Below, piece by piece: positions 1-8,395 of a stretch of 46,187 bases of DNA. Position 1 is the first letter of the stretch; each line of letters begins with the position of its first letter. Made by a program: the position numbers and the translations under genes. A model generated the notes under the pieces. The model did not search any database and was not told where the DNA came from. It worked only from the letters and a program-made list of their open reading frames with translations. Source of the stretch: Alphaproteobacteria bacterium (GTDB lineage: Bacteria; Pseudomonadota; Alphaproteobacteria; Ferrovibrionales; Ferrovibrionaceae); the NCBI GenBank assembly GCA_026126215.1, contig JAHCJQ010000016.1, forward strand, positions 1 through 46,187, given 5' to 3'.

Positions 1-1
1 T

Positions 2-175
2 GTTGCCGCCGTCCAGGGCGGGCTGCTCAGCCTTGAGGACGCCTGCCGGCGTTACAACCTGTCGGTGGAGGAATTCCTGTCCTGGCAGCGCGCCATCTCC
101 GACCACGGACTGGCCGGCCTGCGCACGACGCGTCTCCAGGAGTACCGCCCTACAATCGCAAATGGGCATGACTGA
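2..175 (+). CDS. sciP: SciP-type CtrA inhibitor (DUF1153), 3' part only
   Basis: The last 57 codons of a gene that begins left of the window and stops with TGA at 173-175. The visible protein has the hallmark C-terminal half of DUF1153/SciP proteins: a GGLLSLEDACRRYNLS stretch (a helix-turn-helix), then EEFLSWQRAI and GLRTTRLQEYR. Family members are about 90-100 residues, so roughly the first third is missing. In Caulobacter SciP binds CtrA and blocks transcription from CtrA-dependent promoters in G1 cells, and the gene also lies just before the fliF operon, as here. The identity is read from motif and synteny. The function in this organism is inferred. A strong hairpin follows the stop codon, so sciP is probably transcribed separately from fliF. 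Confidence 0.85.
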   Translation, partial: VAAVQGGLLSLEDACRRYNLSVEEFLSWQRAISDHGLAGLRTTRLQEYRPTIANGHD

Positions 176-198
176 CGACACTAACGCCCACTTGCGCC

Positions 199-240
199 GC
201 GAACCACGGCCCGGGTCGCTGACCCGGGCCGTTCGCATTT
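199..240 (+). terminator. Hairpin terminator after sciP
   Basis: A perfect 12-bp inverted repeat (206-217 ACGGCCCGGGTC and 221-232 GACCCGGGCCGT) with a 3-nt loop. It can be extended by GCGA/TCGC pairing across a small bulge, and a short T-rich tail (ATTT) follows. It sits 24 nt after the sciP stop and ahead of the fliF promoter region. The T tail is weak, so this is a good but not ideal intrinsic terminator. Confidence 0.7.
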
Positions 241-281
241 CGGCGGCTCGCCCGCCCCGGCTTTGGCGGCATAGGCAAATT

Positions 282-297
282 TTGCCGACGCCTTAAC
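282..297 (+). promoter_or_regulatory. Candidate CtrA site upstream of fliF
   Basis: TTGC-N7-TTAAC, a one-sided match to the CtrA box TTAA-N7-TTAA(C), in the 176-389 gap between sciP and fliF. The right half is perfect and carries the favoured trailing C. The fliF operon is a classic CtrA target in Caulobacter, which is why this degenerate match is listed. No convincing sigma-70 or sigma-54 promoter could be placed in the same gap. Confidence 0.4.
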
Positions 298-389
298 CAC
301 TTGTTCACCGCGCGCCCATAGCTTCAGGGAACCAGGTGGCAGGCACCAACGAGCTGATTCCACTCCGAATCCTTTACCCCGGTGAGAGC

Positions 390-2039
390 ATGCTGAACGT
401 GCTGCGAAGTCTCGGACCGACACGGTTGGCGATCGTCGGCGGCGTAACGGTCGCCATGCTCGCGTTCCTCGCCTTCATCGCCCTTCGCATGTCGCAGCCG
501 CCGATGGGCCTGCTTTTCGGCAATCTCGATCTCCAGGACTCGGGCCAGATCGTCGCCAAACTCGAAACGATGAAGGTTCCTTACGAGATCCGGGCCGGCG
601 GCCAGCAGGTCCTGGTGCCGGAGGAACAGGTGCTCAGGCTGCGAATGGCCATGGCGCAGGGCGGACTGCCGAGCGGTGGTTCGATTGGCTATGAAATCTT
701 CGACCGCACCGATTCCCTGGGCACCACCAACTTTGTCCAGTCGATCAACCACCTGCGGGCCCTCGAAGGTGAGATCGCCCGCACCATTCGCGCCCTCGAC
801 CAGGTATCCAATGCGCGCGTGCACCTGGTGCTGCCGAAGCGCGAAGTCTTCAGCCGCGAGCAGCGGGAGCCATCGGCCTCCATCGTCCTCAAGCTGCGCG
901 GCGCCGGCCGCCTTGAGCGCGGCCAGGTCGCGGCCATCCAGAATCTCGTCGCCGCCGCTGTTCCGGATCTCAAGCCCGCTCGCGTCTCCATCGTCGACGA
1001 CAAGGGCAACCTGCTGGCACGCGGTGCCAATGATGGCGACGGTGCGACGGCGCAGGCGATGACGTTCGCCGAGATGCGCACGACCATCGAGAACCGGCTA
1101 CGCCAGGGCATCGAATCTCTTCTTGAACGTTCGCTCGGTCCGGGCAGCGTGCGGGCCGAAGTCACGGCCGACATCGACTATGACCGCATTGTGACCAATC
1201 AGGAGCTGTTCGATCCGGATGGCCAGGTGGTCCGCTCCACCCAGTCAATCACCGAGAACAACAATTCGACCGAGCAGGATGCCACCCAGGTCACCGTCGC
1301 CAACAATCTGCCCGAGGCGCAGGCTCGTCAGGATGGAAATCGCAGCAGCGTGACCGGCGCCCGCAGCGAAGAGACGGTCAACTACGAGATTTCCAAGACG
1401 ATCCGCACCCAGACCCGCGAAGGTGGTGTGGTCAAGCGCCTTTCCGTCGCCGTCCTCGTCGATGGCAACTATGCGACGAAAGAGGGGCAGAAGGAGTATG
1501 CGCCGCGCAGCGAGCAGGAACTCCAGCAGATTGCCACGCTGGTGCGATCCGCCGTCGGCTTCGATGCCAGGCGCGGCGACACGGTCGAAGTCGTCAATAT
1601 GCGCTTTGCCGGCGCCGAAGAGATCGGCAATGCGGCCGAATCCGATGCCTTCCTCGGCTTGGAGAAGTCAGACCTGTTCCGCATCGGCGAGAAACTCCTT
1701 CTCGGCCTGCTGGCCCTCATCGCCCTGCTCTTCGTCGTCCGACCCATCGTCAACCGCCTTCTTGTCGGCCCGGCGCAACCGGGCATGCTGACGGCGCCGG
1801 GCGTCGCCGGGCAGGCGCAGCTCCCGCCTGGCACCGCGACCCCCGCCCTGATGTCGCCCGAACAGGCGGGTGCCATGACCGCTGCCGGCCCGCGCAGCGC
1901 CATCGAGCAGATGATCGACGTGGCGAAGGTCCAGGGCCAGGTCAAGGCTTCGAGCATCAAGAAGATCGGCGAAATCGTCTCCAACCATCCGGAAGAGGCG
2001 GTGTCGATCATGCGCAACTGGATCTATCAGAACGCGTGA
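390..2039 (+). CDS. fliF: Flagellar MS-ring protein FliF
   Basis: FliF forms the inner-membrane MS ring on which the flagellar motor and export gate are built. The protein of about 549 residues has the expected order: a first membrane segment (about residues 12-35), the periplasmic YscJ/FliF ring-building domain, a long C-terminal periplasmic region, a second membrane segment (around 445-470), and a cytoplasmic tail ending in IVSNHPEEAVSIMRNWI, the FliG-binding end. The ATG at 390 gives MLNVLRSLGPTRLA, the usual start for alphaproteobacterial FliF, but its GGTGAG ribosome-binding site is only 3 nt away. A GTG at 336, with AGGGA five bases upstream, would add 18 residues, so the start is not certain. 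fliG follows after 36 nt in the same operon. Confidence 0.96.
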   Translation: MLNVLRSLGPTRLAIVGGVTVAMLAFLAFIALRMSQPPMGLLFGNLDLQDSGQIVAKLETMKVPYEIRAGGQQVLVPEEQVLRLRMAMAQGGLPSGGSIGYEIFDRTDSLGTTNFVQSINHLRALEGEIARTIRALDQVSNARVHLVLPKREVFSREQREPSASIVLKLRGAGRLERGQVAAIQNLVAAAVPDLKPARVSIVDDKGNLLARGANDGDGATAQAMTFAEMRTTIENRLRQGIESLLERSLGPGSVRAEVTADIDYDRIVTNQELFDPDGQVVRSTQSITENNNSTEQDATQVTVANNLPEAQARQDGNRSSVTGARSEETVNYEISKTIRTQTREGGVVKRLSVAVLVDGNYATKEGQKEYAPRSEQELQQIATLVRSAVGFDARRGDTVEVVNMRFAGAEEIGNAAESDAFLGLEKSDLFRIGEKLLLGLLALIALLFVVRPIVNRLLVGPAQPGMLTAPGVAGQAQLPPGTATPALMSPEQAGAMTAAGPRSAIEQMIDVAKVQGQVKASSIKKIGEIVSNHPEEAVSIMRNWIYQNA

Positions 2040-2075
2040 GCCGGGGGCGCCGGTTCGCATCGAGGGATCGAGGAA

Positions 2076-3092
2076 ATGGCAGGCAGGGACGAACTTCGCT
2101 CTCTCACCGGACCCCAGAAGGCGGCCATCATCATGCTGGCCCTGGGTGAGGAGCATGGCGCGCCGATCTGGAATCTCCTTGACGACGAGGAGATCAGGGA
2201 GGTCTCGCAGACCATGGCGAACCTCGGCAGCATTTCCTCGGAGACCATCGAGCAGCTCTTCATCGAATTTACCAATCAGATGTCGAGTACCGGATCCCTG
2301 GTCGGCAGCTTCGACAGCACCGAACGGTTGCTGCTCAAGGCTCTGCCCGAGGACCGAGTCAACCAGATCATGGAGGAGATCCGCGGGCCGGCCGGACGGA
2401 CGATGTGGGACAAGCTTGGCAACGTCAACGAGACGGTACTCGCCAACTATCTTAAGAACGAGTATCCGCAGACCGTCGCCGTGGTTCTCTCCAAGATCCG
2501 CTCCGAGCATGCTGCACGGGTTCTCGCGGCATTGCCCGAGGATTTTGCGGTCGAAGTGGTGATGCGCATGCTCCGGATGGAGTCGGTGCAGAAGGAAATA
2601 TTGGAGAAGGTGGAGCAGACACTCCGCGTCGAGTTCATGAGCAATCTGGCACGCACGAACCGTCGCGACAGCCATGAGGTGATCGCCGAGATCTTCAATA
2701 ACCTCGATCGAAACGCTGAATCGCGCTTCCTGGTCGCCATGGAGGAGCGCAACCGCGATGCCGCGGAGCGGATCAAGGCCCTGATGTTCACCTTCGAGGA
2801 CCTGATCAAGCTCGACCCATCTGCCGTGCAGACCCTGCTGCGCCAGGTCGACAAGGACAAGCTCGCCGTGGCGCTCAAGGGTGCTTCCGAGCAGCTTCGC
2901 GACCTCTTCTTCTCCAACATGTCCGAACGAGCTGCAAAGATCCTGCGCGAGGACATGGAAGCGAAGGGACCAGTGCGGCTGCGCGAGGTCGACGAGGCGC
3001 AAATGCAGATGGTCCAGGTCGCCAAGGAGCTGGCGGCGAAGGGCGAGATTGTCCTTGCCGACAACAAGGGCGACGACGAGCTGGTCTACTGA
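2076..3092 (+). CDS. fliG: Flagellar motor switch protein FliG
   Basis: FliG couples the MS ring to the C-ring and carries the residues that interact with the stator to make torque. Length (338 aa) is normal. The N-terminal part ([19 protein letters not shown]) is the FliF-binding domain. The middle domain has [13 protein letters not shown], matching the family EHPQT motif. The C-terminal domain has the torque helix region [20 protein letters not shown] followed by the charged [12 protein letters not shown] segment. It lies between fliF and fliH and ends one base before the fliH start codon, so the two are probably translationally coupled. Confidence 0.97.
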   Translation: MAGRDELRSLTGPQKAAIIMLALGEEHGAPIWNLLDDEEIREVSQTMANLGSISSETIEQLFIEFTNQMSSTGSLVGSFDSTERLLLKALPEDRVNQIMEEIRGPAGRTMWDKLGNVNETVLANYLKNEYPQTVAVVLSKIRSEHAARVLAALPEDFAVEVVMRMLRMESVQKEILEKVEQTLRVEFMSNLARTNRRDSHEVIAEIFNNLDRNAESRFLVAMEERNRDAAERIKALMFTFEDLIKLDPSAVQTLLRQVDKDKLAVALKGASEQLRDLFFSNMSERAAKILREDMEAKGPVRLREVDEAQMQMVQVAKELAAKGEIVLADNKGDDELVY

Positions 3093-3093
3093 C

Positions 3094-3711
3094 ATGCCTC
3101 AGAAAGCCAAGTTTCTCTTCGACAGGTCCTTCGACGAACCGGAGGAGGAAGCAGTTGCCGTCAGCGCGCCCCGCTTCGGGGTTGCCGATCTTGAGGCGGC
3201 CCGGCAGGAAGGCATTGCAGAGGGACGCAGAATGGGCGATGCGGCGGCGCGGGCCGCGCTTGAGCAGGAGATGCTCGCAGCCCTTCGCACGCTTGAGTCG
3301 GGCGTGGCCGAGATCATGCGCCAGCAGACGGCCGGAATTGCCGCCCTGCGCGAGGCCGCCGCCAGGCTCGGCGTCGCTATTGGCCGCAAGCTCTCATCGA
3401 ACTTCACCCGACTGGCGCCGGTCGATGAGGTCGTGGCCGTGATCGAGCGCTGCATCGATGAGCAGCGCGAGGAACCACGGCTTGTCGTGCGGGCATCGGA
3501 AGTTGTGGTCGAGGCGCTGCGGGCGCGGATCCACGCCATTGTGGAACGCGGCGGCTATGAGGGGCAGATCGTTCTCCTGCCCGACGACGGATTGCGTGGC
3601 GGCGACTGCCGCCTGGAATGGGCGGATGGCGGTGCCATCAGGGACGAGGCGGCGCTGGTCGAGCGGATCACGGAGATTGTCATGCGCGAGGCGCGCATGA
3701 CAGCAGGTTGA
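3094..3711 (+). CDS. fliH: Flagellar assembly protein FliH
   Basis: FliH binds the export ATPase FliI, restrains it and tethers it to the C-ring. The protein is 205 residues: a charged N-terminus (PQKAKFLFDRSFDEPEEE), a predicted coiled region rich in Glu, Ala and Arg (about 30-100), and a C-terminal FliH/HrpE-like domain with LPDDGLRGGDCRLEWADGG, a very characteristic motif of the family. ATG 3094 was chosen because it starts one base after the fliG stop and gives the familiar alphaproteobacterial N-terminus. Caulobacter has the homologous gene (flbE/fliH) in the same position. fliN follows after 11 nt. Confidence 0.92.
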   Translation: MPQKAKFLFDRSFDEPEEEAVAVSAPRFGVADLEAARQEGIAEGRRMGDAAARAALEQEMLAALRTLESGVAEIMRQQTAGIAALREAAARLGVAIGRKLSSNFTRLAPVDEVVAVIERCIDEQREEPRLVVRASEVVVEALRARIHAIVERGGYEGQIVLLPDDGLRGGDCRLEWADGGAIRDEAALVERITEIVMREARMTAG

Positions 3712-3722
3712 AAGGCATAGTC

Positions 3723-4079
3723 ATGTCGCAGAACGAGGATCTGGAACTGCAGGACCTGAACAAGCTGGGCGCACCCGCGACGAGCGGCACCGTGGAGGAG
3801 GAAGACGACGGGCAGGCTGGACAGCCGCGCACTGCGACGGATCTGGAGCCGGTCTTTGACATACCCGTTCATGTCTCTGCGGTGCTTGGCAAGTCGACCA
3901 TGCAGGTCAGCCAGCTCATGAAGCTCGGCCGCGGCGCCGTGGTCGAACTCGATCGCAAGGTTGGCGAGGCGATCGACATCTACGTGAATAACCGCCTCGT
4001 GGCGCGGGGAGAGGTCGTGGTCATGGACGATCGTCTTGGCATCACCATGACCGAGATCATCAAGGGCGAGAAGGATTGA
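3723..4079 (+). CDS. fliN: Flagellar motor switch protein FliN
   Basis: FliN makes the lower C-ring, binds FliH and takes part in CheY-dependent switching. The 118-residue protein has an acidic, disordered N-terminus (about 1-40), then a SpoA/FliN domain: IPVHVSAVLGKSTMQVSQLM, the GRGAVVELDRKVGEAIDIYV segment, and LVARGEVVVMDDRLGITMTE. ATG 3723 has a GAAAGG ribosome-binding site about 7 nt upstream and gives a normal length; an in-frame upstream extension to 3618 would run inside fliH and is rejected. FliM, its usual partner, is not in this window. Confidence 0.95.
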   Translation: MSQNEDLELQDLNKLGAPATSGTVEEEDDGQAGQPRTATDLEPVFDIPVHVSAVLGKSTMQVSQLMKLGRGAVVELDRKVGEAIDIYVNNRLVARGEVVVMDDRLGITMTEIIKGEKD

Positions 4080-4098
4080 AGCCCCGGGCGGAGGACCC

Positions 4099-4890
4099 AT
4101 GATGCGCCTTGGCGAGAGGTCGATTGACCTGGCTACCGTAGCGGGACTGCTGACGGGCTTCGCGCTGATCGCGCTCGCCGTCGCCTCGAGCGGCACGCCG
4201 CGCGCCTTCCTCGACTGGCCTTCGATCATGATCGTGCTGGGCGGCACCTTCGCGGTCACAACAATATCCTTCTCGTTCGCGGAAATCTGGCGCGCCCAGG
4301 CGGTGGTTCTCGGGGCATTGCTGCGCCGCTCCGTCGAGCCGTCCGAAGCGGCGCGCCGGGCGCTGCAACTGGCCGACCGGTCGCGCCGACAGGGCCGGCT
4401 TGCGCTGCAACCGCTGCTTGCCCGCGAGAACCTCAACGGTTTCCAACGCAAGGCGATGCAGCTTGCAATCGACGGCATGGCGGCAGAGGAAATGGAGCGG
4501 ATTCTCCGCCAGGATGCGCAGGCCATCGTGCAGCGCCACGCCAAGAGCGTGAGCGTGCTGCGCAAGGCCGCCGAAGTGGCACCCGCCATGGGCCTCATCG
4601 GCACGCTGGTCGGCTTGGTCCAGATGCTCGGCAATCTGGACGATCCGTCCGCGATTGGCCCGGGGATGGCGCTCGCCCTCCTCACCACCTTCTACGGTGC
4701 CGTGCTCGCCAACATGGTCTTCGCCCCCCTTGCCGCCAAACTCGAGCGCAATTCCGAGGAAGAAGCGCTCCTGAACCAGATCTTCCTCCTCGCGGCCGGC
4801 TCGATCGGACGTCAGGAGAACCCGCGCATACTCGAAACGATGCTGAACGGCATTCTGCCGCCACAGGCCCGAGTCCGCCTCTTCGATTGA
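4099..4890 (+). CDS. MotA/PomA-family stator protein
   Basis: An inner-membrane ion-channel subunit of 263 residues that resembles PomA, the A subunit of sodium-driven stators, more than E. coli MotA. It starts with a DLATVAGLLTGFALIALAVA membrane segment, has a second one (SIMIVLGGTFAVTTISFSF), a cytoplasmic torque loop (about 75-155), then two C-terminal membrane segments. The third carries VAPAMGLIGTLVGLVQMLGN and the fourth GMALALLTTFYGAVLANMVF, both near-identical in pattern to PomA. A stator needs a B subunit (MotB/PomB) and none is encoded here; it must be elsewhere if this is a working stator. The gene sits 19 nt after fliN and 16 nt before flbD, so it is part of the fli operon. Sodium use is inferred from similarity only. 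Confidence 0.85.
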   Translation: MMRLGERSIDLATVAGLLTGFALIALAVASSGTPRAFLDWPSIMIVLGGTFAVTTISFSFAEIWRAQAVVLGALLRRSVEPSEAARRALQLADRSRRQGRLALQPLLARENLNGFQRKAMQLAIDGMAAEEMERILRQDAQAIVQRHAKSVSVLRKAAEVAPAMGLIGTLVGLVQMLGNLDDPSAIGPGMALALLTTFYGAVLANMVFAPLAAKLERNSEEEALLNQIFLLAAGSIGRQENPRILETMLNGILPPQARVRLFD

Positions 4891-4906
4891 ACGACGGAGC
4901 AGCTTC

Positions 4907-6247
4907 ATGCGTCTTCTCATCATCGGCTCCCTGAACGGCCAGATCGGCGAGGCAAGCAAGATCGCCCTCTCTCGCGGTGCGAAAGTCGCGCATGTGGGAG
5001 ACATCGATGCGGCGCTGCATGCACTGCGCAATGGCCAGGGCGCGGACCTGGCCATGATCGATGTCGGCCTCGATATCCGCCGCCTGGTGGGCAGCCTGGC
5101 CGGCGAGCGCATCAACCTGCCGGTGGTCGCCTGCGGGGTCGGCTCCGACAGCCGCGCTGCGGTCGCCGCCATCAAGGCAGGTGCCAAGGAATACCTGCCC
5201 CTGCCGCCACAAGCCGAGCTGATTGCCGCCGTCCTCGAAGCGGTGACGGAGGAGAGCCGTACACTCATCCACCGCGATCCGGCCATGGCTGAGTTGATCC
5301 GCCTGGCCGACCAGGTTGCGGCTTCCGGTGCCAGCATTCTCATCACCGGCGAAAGCGGCACTGGCAAGGAAGTCCTGGCGCGCTACCTCCACGAGAAGAG
5401 TGCGCGCGCCGAGCAGCCCTTCGTCTCCATCAACTGCGCGGCGATTCCCGACAACCTGCTCGAATCGGAACTCTTCGGGCACGAGAAAGGCGCCTTTACC
5501 GGCGCGGTTGCGCGTCGCATCGGCAAGTTCGAGGAAGCGAACGGTGGCACCTTGCTGCTCGACGAGATCAGCGAGATGGATGTCCGGCTGCAGGCAAAGC
5601 TGCTTCGCGCCATCCAGGAACGCGAAATAGACCGGGTCGGCGGAACCCGTCCGGTCAAGGTCGATATTCGCATCGTGGCGACCTCGAACCGCGATCTTGC
5701 CGCAGAAGTGGCGCGCGGCGCATTCCGCGAAGATCTTCTGTTCCGGCTCAACGTGCTCAACCTGAAAGTGCCGCCTCTGCGCCAGCGCCCGGCGGACATC
5801 GAGGTACTGGCCGAACATTTCGCCCGCAAGTATGCGAGCGCGAATGGTCTGCCTCCCCGGCCGATATCCGCCGAGGCACTGGCCGAACTGAAGCGCGCCC
5901 CATGGAAAGGCAACGTCCGGGAGCTGGAAAACACCATGCATCGCGCGGTTCTGCTGGCGACCGGTGCCGAGATCGGTGCGGACGCCATCCGCCTGCCGGA
6001 CGGACGCCGGCCATCGGAGGCGGAGGCCAGTGCGCCCGCCGCCTCTCGCTCGCCGGTCGGGCGCACCGTCGCCGACATGGAGCGGGAACTCATCCTCGAC
6101 ACGCTCAATCACTGCTTCGGGAACCGCACACACGCTGCGAACATTCTCGGAATATCGATACGCACCCTGCGCAACAAGCTGAAGCTCTACAGCGACGACG
6201 GCATCGCCGTGCCGATGCCGGGCGATGGCCAGCGGGCGGCGATCTAA
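4907..6247 (+). CDS. flbD: Sigma-54-dependent flagellar regulator FlbD
   Basis: An NtrC-class activator of 446 residues expected to switch on late (class III/IV) flagellar genes with sigma-54. Domains: a degenerate receiver (1-115), an AAA+ ATPase (about 125-350) and a Fis-type helix-turn-helix (about 410-440, NRTHAANILGISIRTLRNKL). The AAA+ part is intact: Walker A GESGTGKE at 148-155, the sigma-54 contact loop GAFTGA at 195-200, Walker B GGTLLLDE at 215-222. In the receiver, Asp52 (MIDVG) is kept but the usual acidic pair at the end of strand 1 is replaced (LLIIGSLNG). That is how Caulobacter FlbD looks, where activity depends on FliX and not on a normal kinase. Gene order (after fliN, before flhA) also matches Caulobacter. 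No fliX is seen in the window. Confidence 0.9.
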   Translation: MRLLIIGSLNGQIGEASKIALSRGAKVAHVGDIDAALHALRNGQGADLAMIDVGLDIRRLVGSLAGERINLPVVACGVGSDSRAAVAAIKAGAKEYLPLPPQAELIAAVLEAVTEESRTLIHRDPAMAELIRLADQVAASGASILITGESGTGKEVLARYLHEKSARAEQPFVSINCAAIPDNLLESELFGHEKGAFTGAVARRIGKFEEANGGTLLLDEISEMDVRLQAKLLRAIQEREIDRVGGTRPVKVDIRIVATSNRDLAAEVARGAFREDLLFRLNVLNLKVPPLRQRPADIEVLAEHFARKYASANGLPPRPISAEALAELKRAPWKGNVRELENTMHRAVLLATGAEIGADAIRLPDGRRPSEAEASAPAASRSPVGRTVADMERELILDTLNHCFGNRTHAANILGISIRTLRNKLKLYSDDGIAVPMPGDGQRAAI

Positions 6248-6284
6248 ACTCTATACGTGATATCCCGCATGCAGGAAGGGAACC

Positions 6285-8381
6285 ATGGCTGAAGGTGGCA
6301 ACATGGCGGGGTTCGCGCCCGTGACGAGGCGGCTCAAGGAGGCGCTGGGTCACGGCGACGTCATGCTGGCCCTCGGCGTGATGGCGATCCTCGTCGTTCT
6401 CGTCCTTCCGATGCCGACTTGGCTGCTCGACATTTCTCTTGCGCTCTCGATCACCTTCTCGGTGCTGATCCTCATGGTGGCGCTGTTCATCGGCAAGCCG
6501 CTGGATTTCAGCTCCTTCCCAACCGTGCTGCTGATCTCGACGATGCTGCGCCTTTCCCTCAACCTCGCCTCGACGCGGCTCATCCTCGCCAATGGGCACG
6601 AGGGCAAGGAGGCGGCGGGACAGGTAATCGCCGCCTTTGGCGATTTCGTGATGCAAGGCAACTTCGTGATCGGCATCATCGTCTTCGCCATTCTGGTGAT
6701 CGTGAACTTTATCGTCATCACGAAGGGCTCGGGGCGCATCGCCGAGGTCGCGGCCCGATTCAGCCTCGATGCCATGCCCGGCAAGCAGATGGCCATCGAC
6801 GCCGACCTTTCCGCCGGACTGATCGACGAGCAGGAAGCGCGGCGGCGGCGCAGGACGCTGGAGGATGAAAGCAGCTTCTTCGGCGCCATGGACGGCGCGG
6901 CCAAGTTCGTTCGCGGCGATGCCGTGGCTGGCCTGCTGATCACTTTCATAAACATCGTGGCCGGCATGGTAATCGGCGTCGGCCAGATGGGATTGAGCTT
7001 CGCCGATGCCGCCTACTCCTACACCAGCCTGACCGTAGGCGACGGCCTGGTCTCGCAGATCCCGGCACTCATCGTCTCCACCGCCGCCGGCCTGATGGTG
7101 TCCAAGGCCGGCACCGAGGGTTCGACCGACAAGGCGTTGTTTGCGCAGCTCGGCGGTTATCCCAAGGCGCTTGGCGTCTCCGCCGGCCTGATGATGGCCC
7201 TGGCGCTTCTGCCGGGCGTGCCGATGCTCCCCTTCATGATCCTGGGGGGCATCGCCGGAACGGCCGCATGGTCGATGACGCGAAGCCGGCAGCGCAAGGC
7301 CGAAGCCGAGAAAGCGGCAGAGGAACAGCTTCCGGCGGTGCCGATCGAGGAGCCGATCACGGCGGCGCTGGCCATCGACGATCTCCGCCTGGAACTGGGT
7401 TATGGCCTGCTTTCCCTGATCAACGATGCCCGTGGCTTTCGTCTCACCGACCAGATCAAGGCACTGCGCCGCCAGCTCGCCGGAGAGATGGGCTTCGTCA
7501 TGCCCTCGGTGCGCATCCTGGACAACATGCACCTGCCGGCGCAGTCCTACGTGATTCGCGTCAAGGAGGTCGAGGCAGGGCGTGGCGAACTCAGGCTCGG
7601 GCATCTGCTGGTCATGGACCCGCGCGGGGAGCGCGTGCAGATCGCCGGCGAGGAAACGATCGAGCCGACCTTCGGCCTGCCGGCCATGTGGGTGGAGGAG
7701 CAGCTTCGCGAGGAGGCATCTTTCCGGGGCTACACCGTGGTCGATCCGGCCACGATCGTCACCACGCACCTGACCGAGGTGCTGAAGGACAACATGGCGG
7801 ACCTGCTCTCCTATGCCGAGACGCAGAAGCTGCTCGACGACCTGCCGAAGCAGCACCAAAAGCTGATCGCCGACCTCATTCCGGCTCAGCTCTCGGTGAA
7901 TGCGGTCCAGCGCGTGTTGCAGGCGCTTCTGGCGGAGCGAATCTCGATCCGCGACCTGCCAACCATCCTCGAAGGCCTGTCGGAGGCGGTCACCTACACG
8001 CACAACGTGACGTTCCTGACCGAACACGTGCGCGCCCGCCTCTCCCGCCAGATCACCTCGGCCAATACCGGAACCGACGGCTATGTCCCACTGGTCGCGC
8101 TCTCGCCCACCTGGGAGCAGGCATTTGCCGAATCGATCGCCGGTCAGGGCGAGGACCGGCAGCTTGCCATGGCGCCGAGCCGGCTGCATGACTTCATCGC
8201 GCAGGTGCGCGCCACCTTCGAACGACTTGCCATGGAGGGTCACATGCCAGTCCTGCTGACCAGTCCCGCCGTTCGTCCTTTCGTGCGCTCGGTGATCGAG
8301 CGGTTCCGCCCGGCCACCATGGTCCTGTCGCAGAACGAGATCCATCCGAAGGCAAGACTGCGCACACTGGCGCAGATATGA
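6285..8381 (+). CDS. flhA: Flagellar export gate protein FlhA
   Basis: FlhA is the large inner-membrane subunit of the flagellar type III export gate; its cytoplasmic ring receives chaperone-substrate complexes. The protein is 698 residues, typical for the FHIPEP family. The N-terminal half has about eight membrane segments, beginning with ALGVMAILVVLVLPMPTWLL, and contains the conserved FSSFPTVLLISTMLRLSLNL stretch and the RIAEVAARFSLDAMPGKQMA loop of the family. The C-terminal half (about 330-698) is the soluble domain. ATG 6285 has an AGGAAGGGA ribosome-binding site; a second ATG six codons in (6303) is a possible alternative. It follows flbD by 37 nt. Confidence 0.97.
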   Translation: MAEGGNMAGFAPVTRRLKEALGHGDVMLALGVMAILVVLVLPMPTWLLDISLALSITFSVLILMVALFIGKPLDFSSFPTVLLISTMLRLSLNLASTRLILANGHEGKEAAGQVIAAFGDFVMQGNFVIGIIVFAILVIVNFIVITKGSGRIAEVAARFSLDAMPGKQMAIDADLSAGLIDEQEARRRRRTLEDESSFFGAMDGAAKFVRGDAVAGLLITFINIVAGMVIGVGQMGLSFADAAYSYTSLTVGDGLVSQIPALIVSTAAGLMVSKAGTEGSTDKALFAQLGGYPKALGVSAGLMMALALLPGVPMLPFMILGGIAGTAAWSMTRSRQRKAEAEKAAEEQLPAVPIEEPITAALAIDDLRLELGYGLLSLINDARGFRLTDQIKALRRQLAGEMGFVMPSVRILDNMHLPAQSYVIRVKEVEAGRGELRLGHLLVMDPRGERVQIAGEETIEPTFGLPAMWVEEQLREEASFRGYTVVDPATIVTTHLTEVLKDNMADLLSYAETQKLLDDLPKQHQKLIADLIPAQLSVNAVQRVLQALLAERISIRDLPTILEGLSEAVTYTHNVTFLTEHVRARLSRQITSANTGTDGYVPLVALSPTWEQAFAESIAGQGEDRQLAMAPSRLHDFIAQVRATFERLAMEGHMPVLLTSPAVRPFVRSVIERFRPATMVLSQNEIHPKARLRTLAQI

Positions 8382-8395
8382 GGCCATAGCAGCTC

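Noticed and set aside
264..285. Sigma-54 (TGGC/TTGC) promoter before fliF
   Set aside because: The only GGC and TTGC pair that looks close is spaced by 5 nt where 7 is needed.
6105..8387. A 760-codon open frame on the minus strand opposite flhA
   Set aside because: High-GC shadow: composition is His/Arg/Gly/Asp-rich without any recognisable motif, and flhA on the plus strand is certain.
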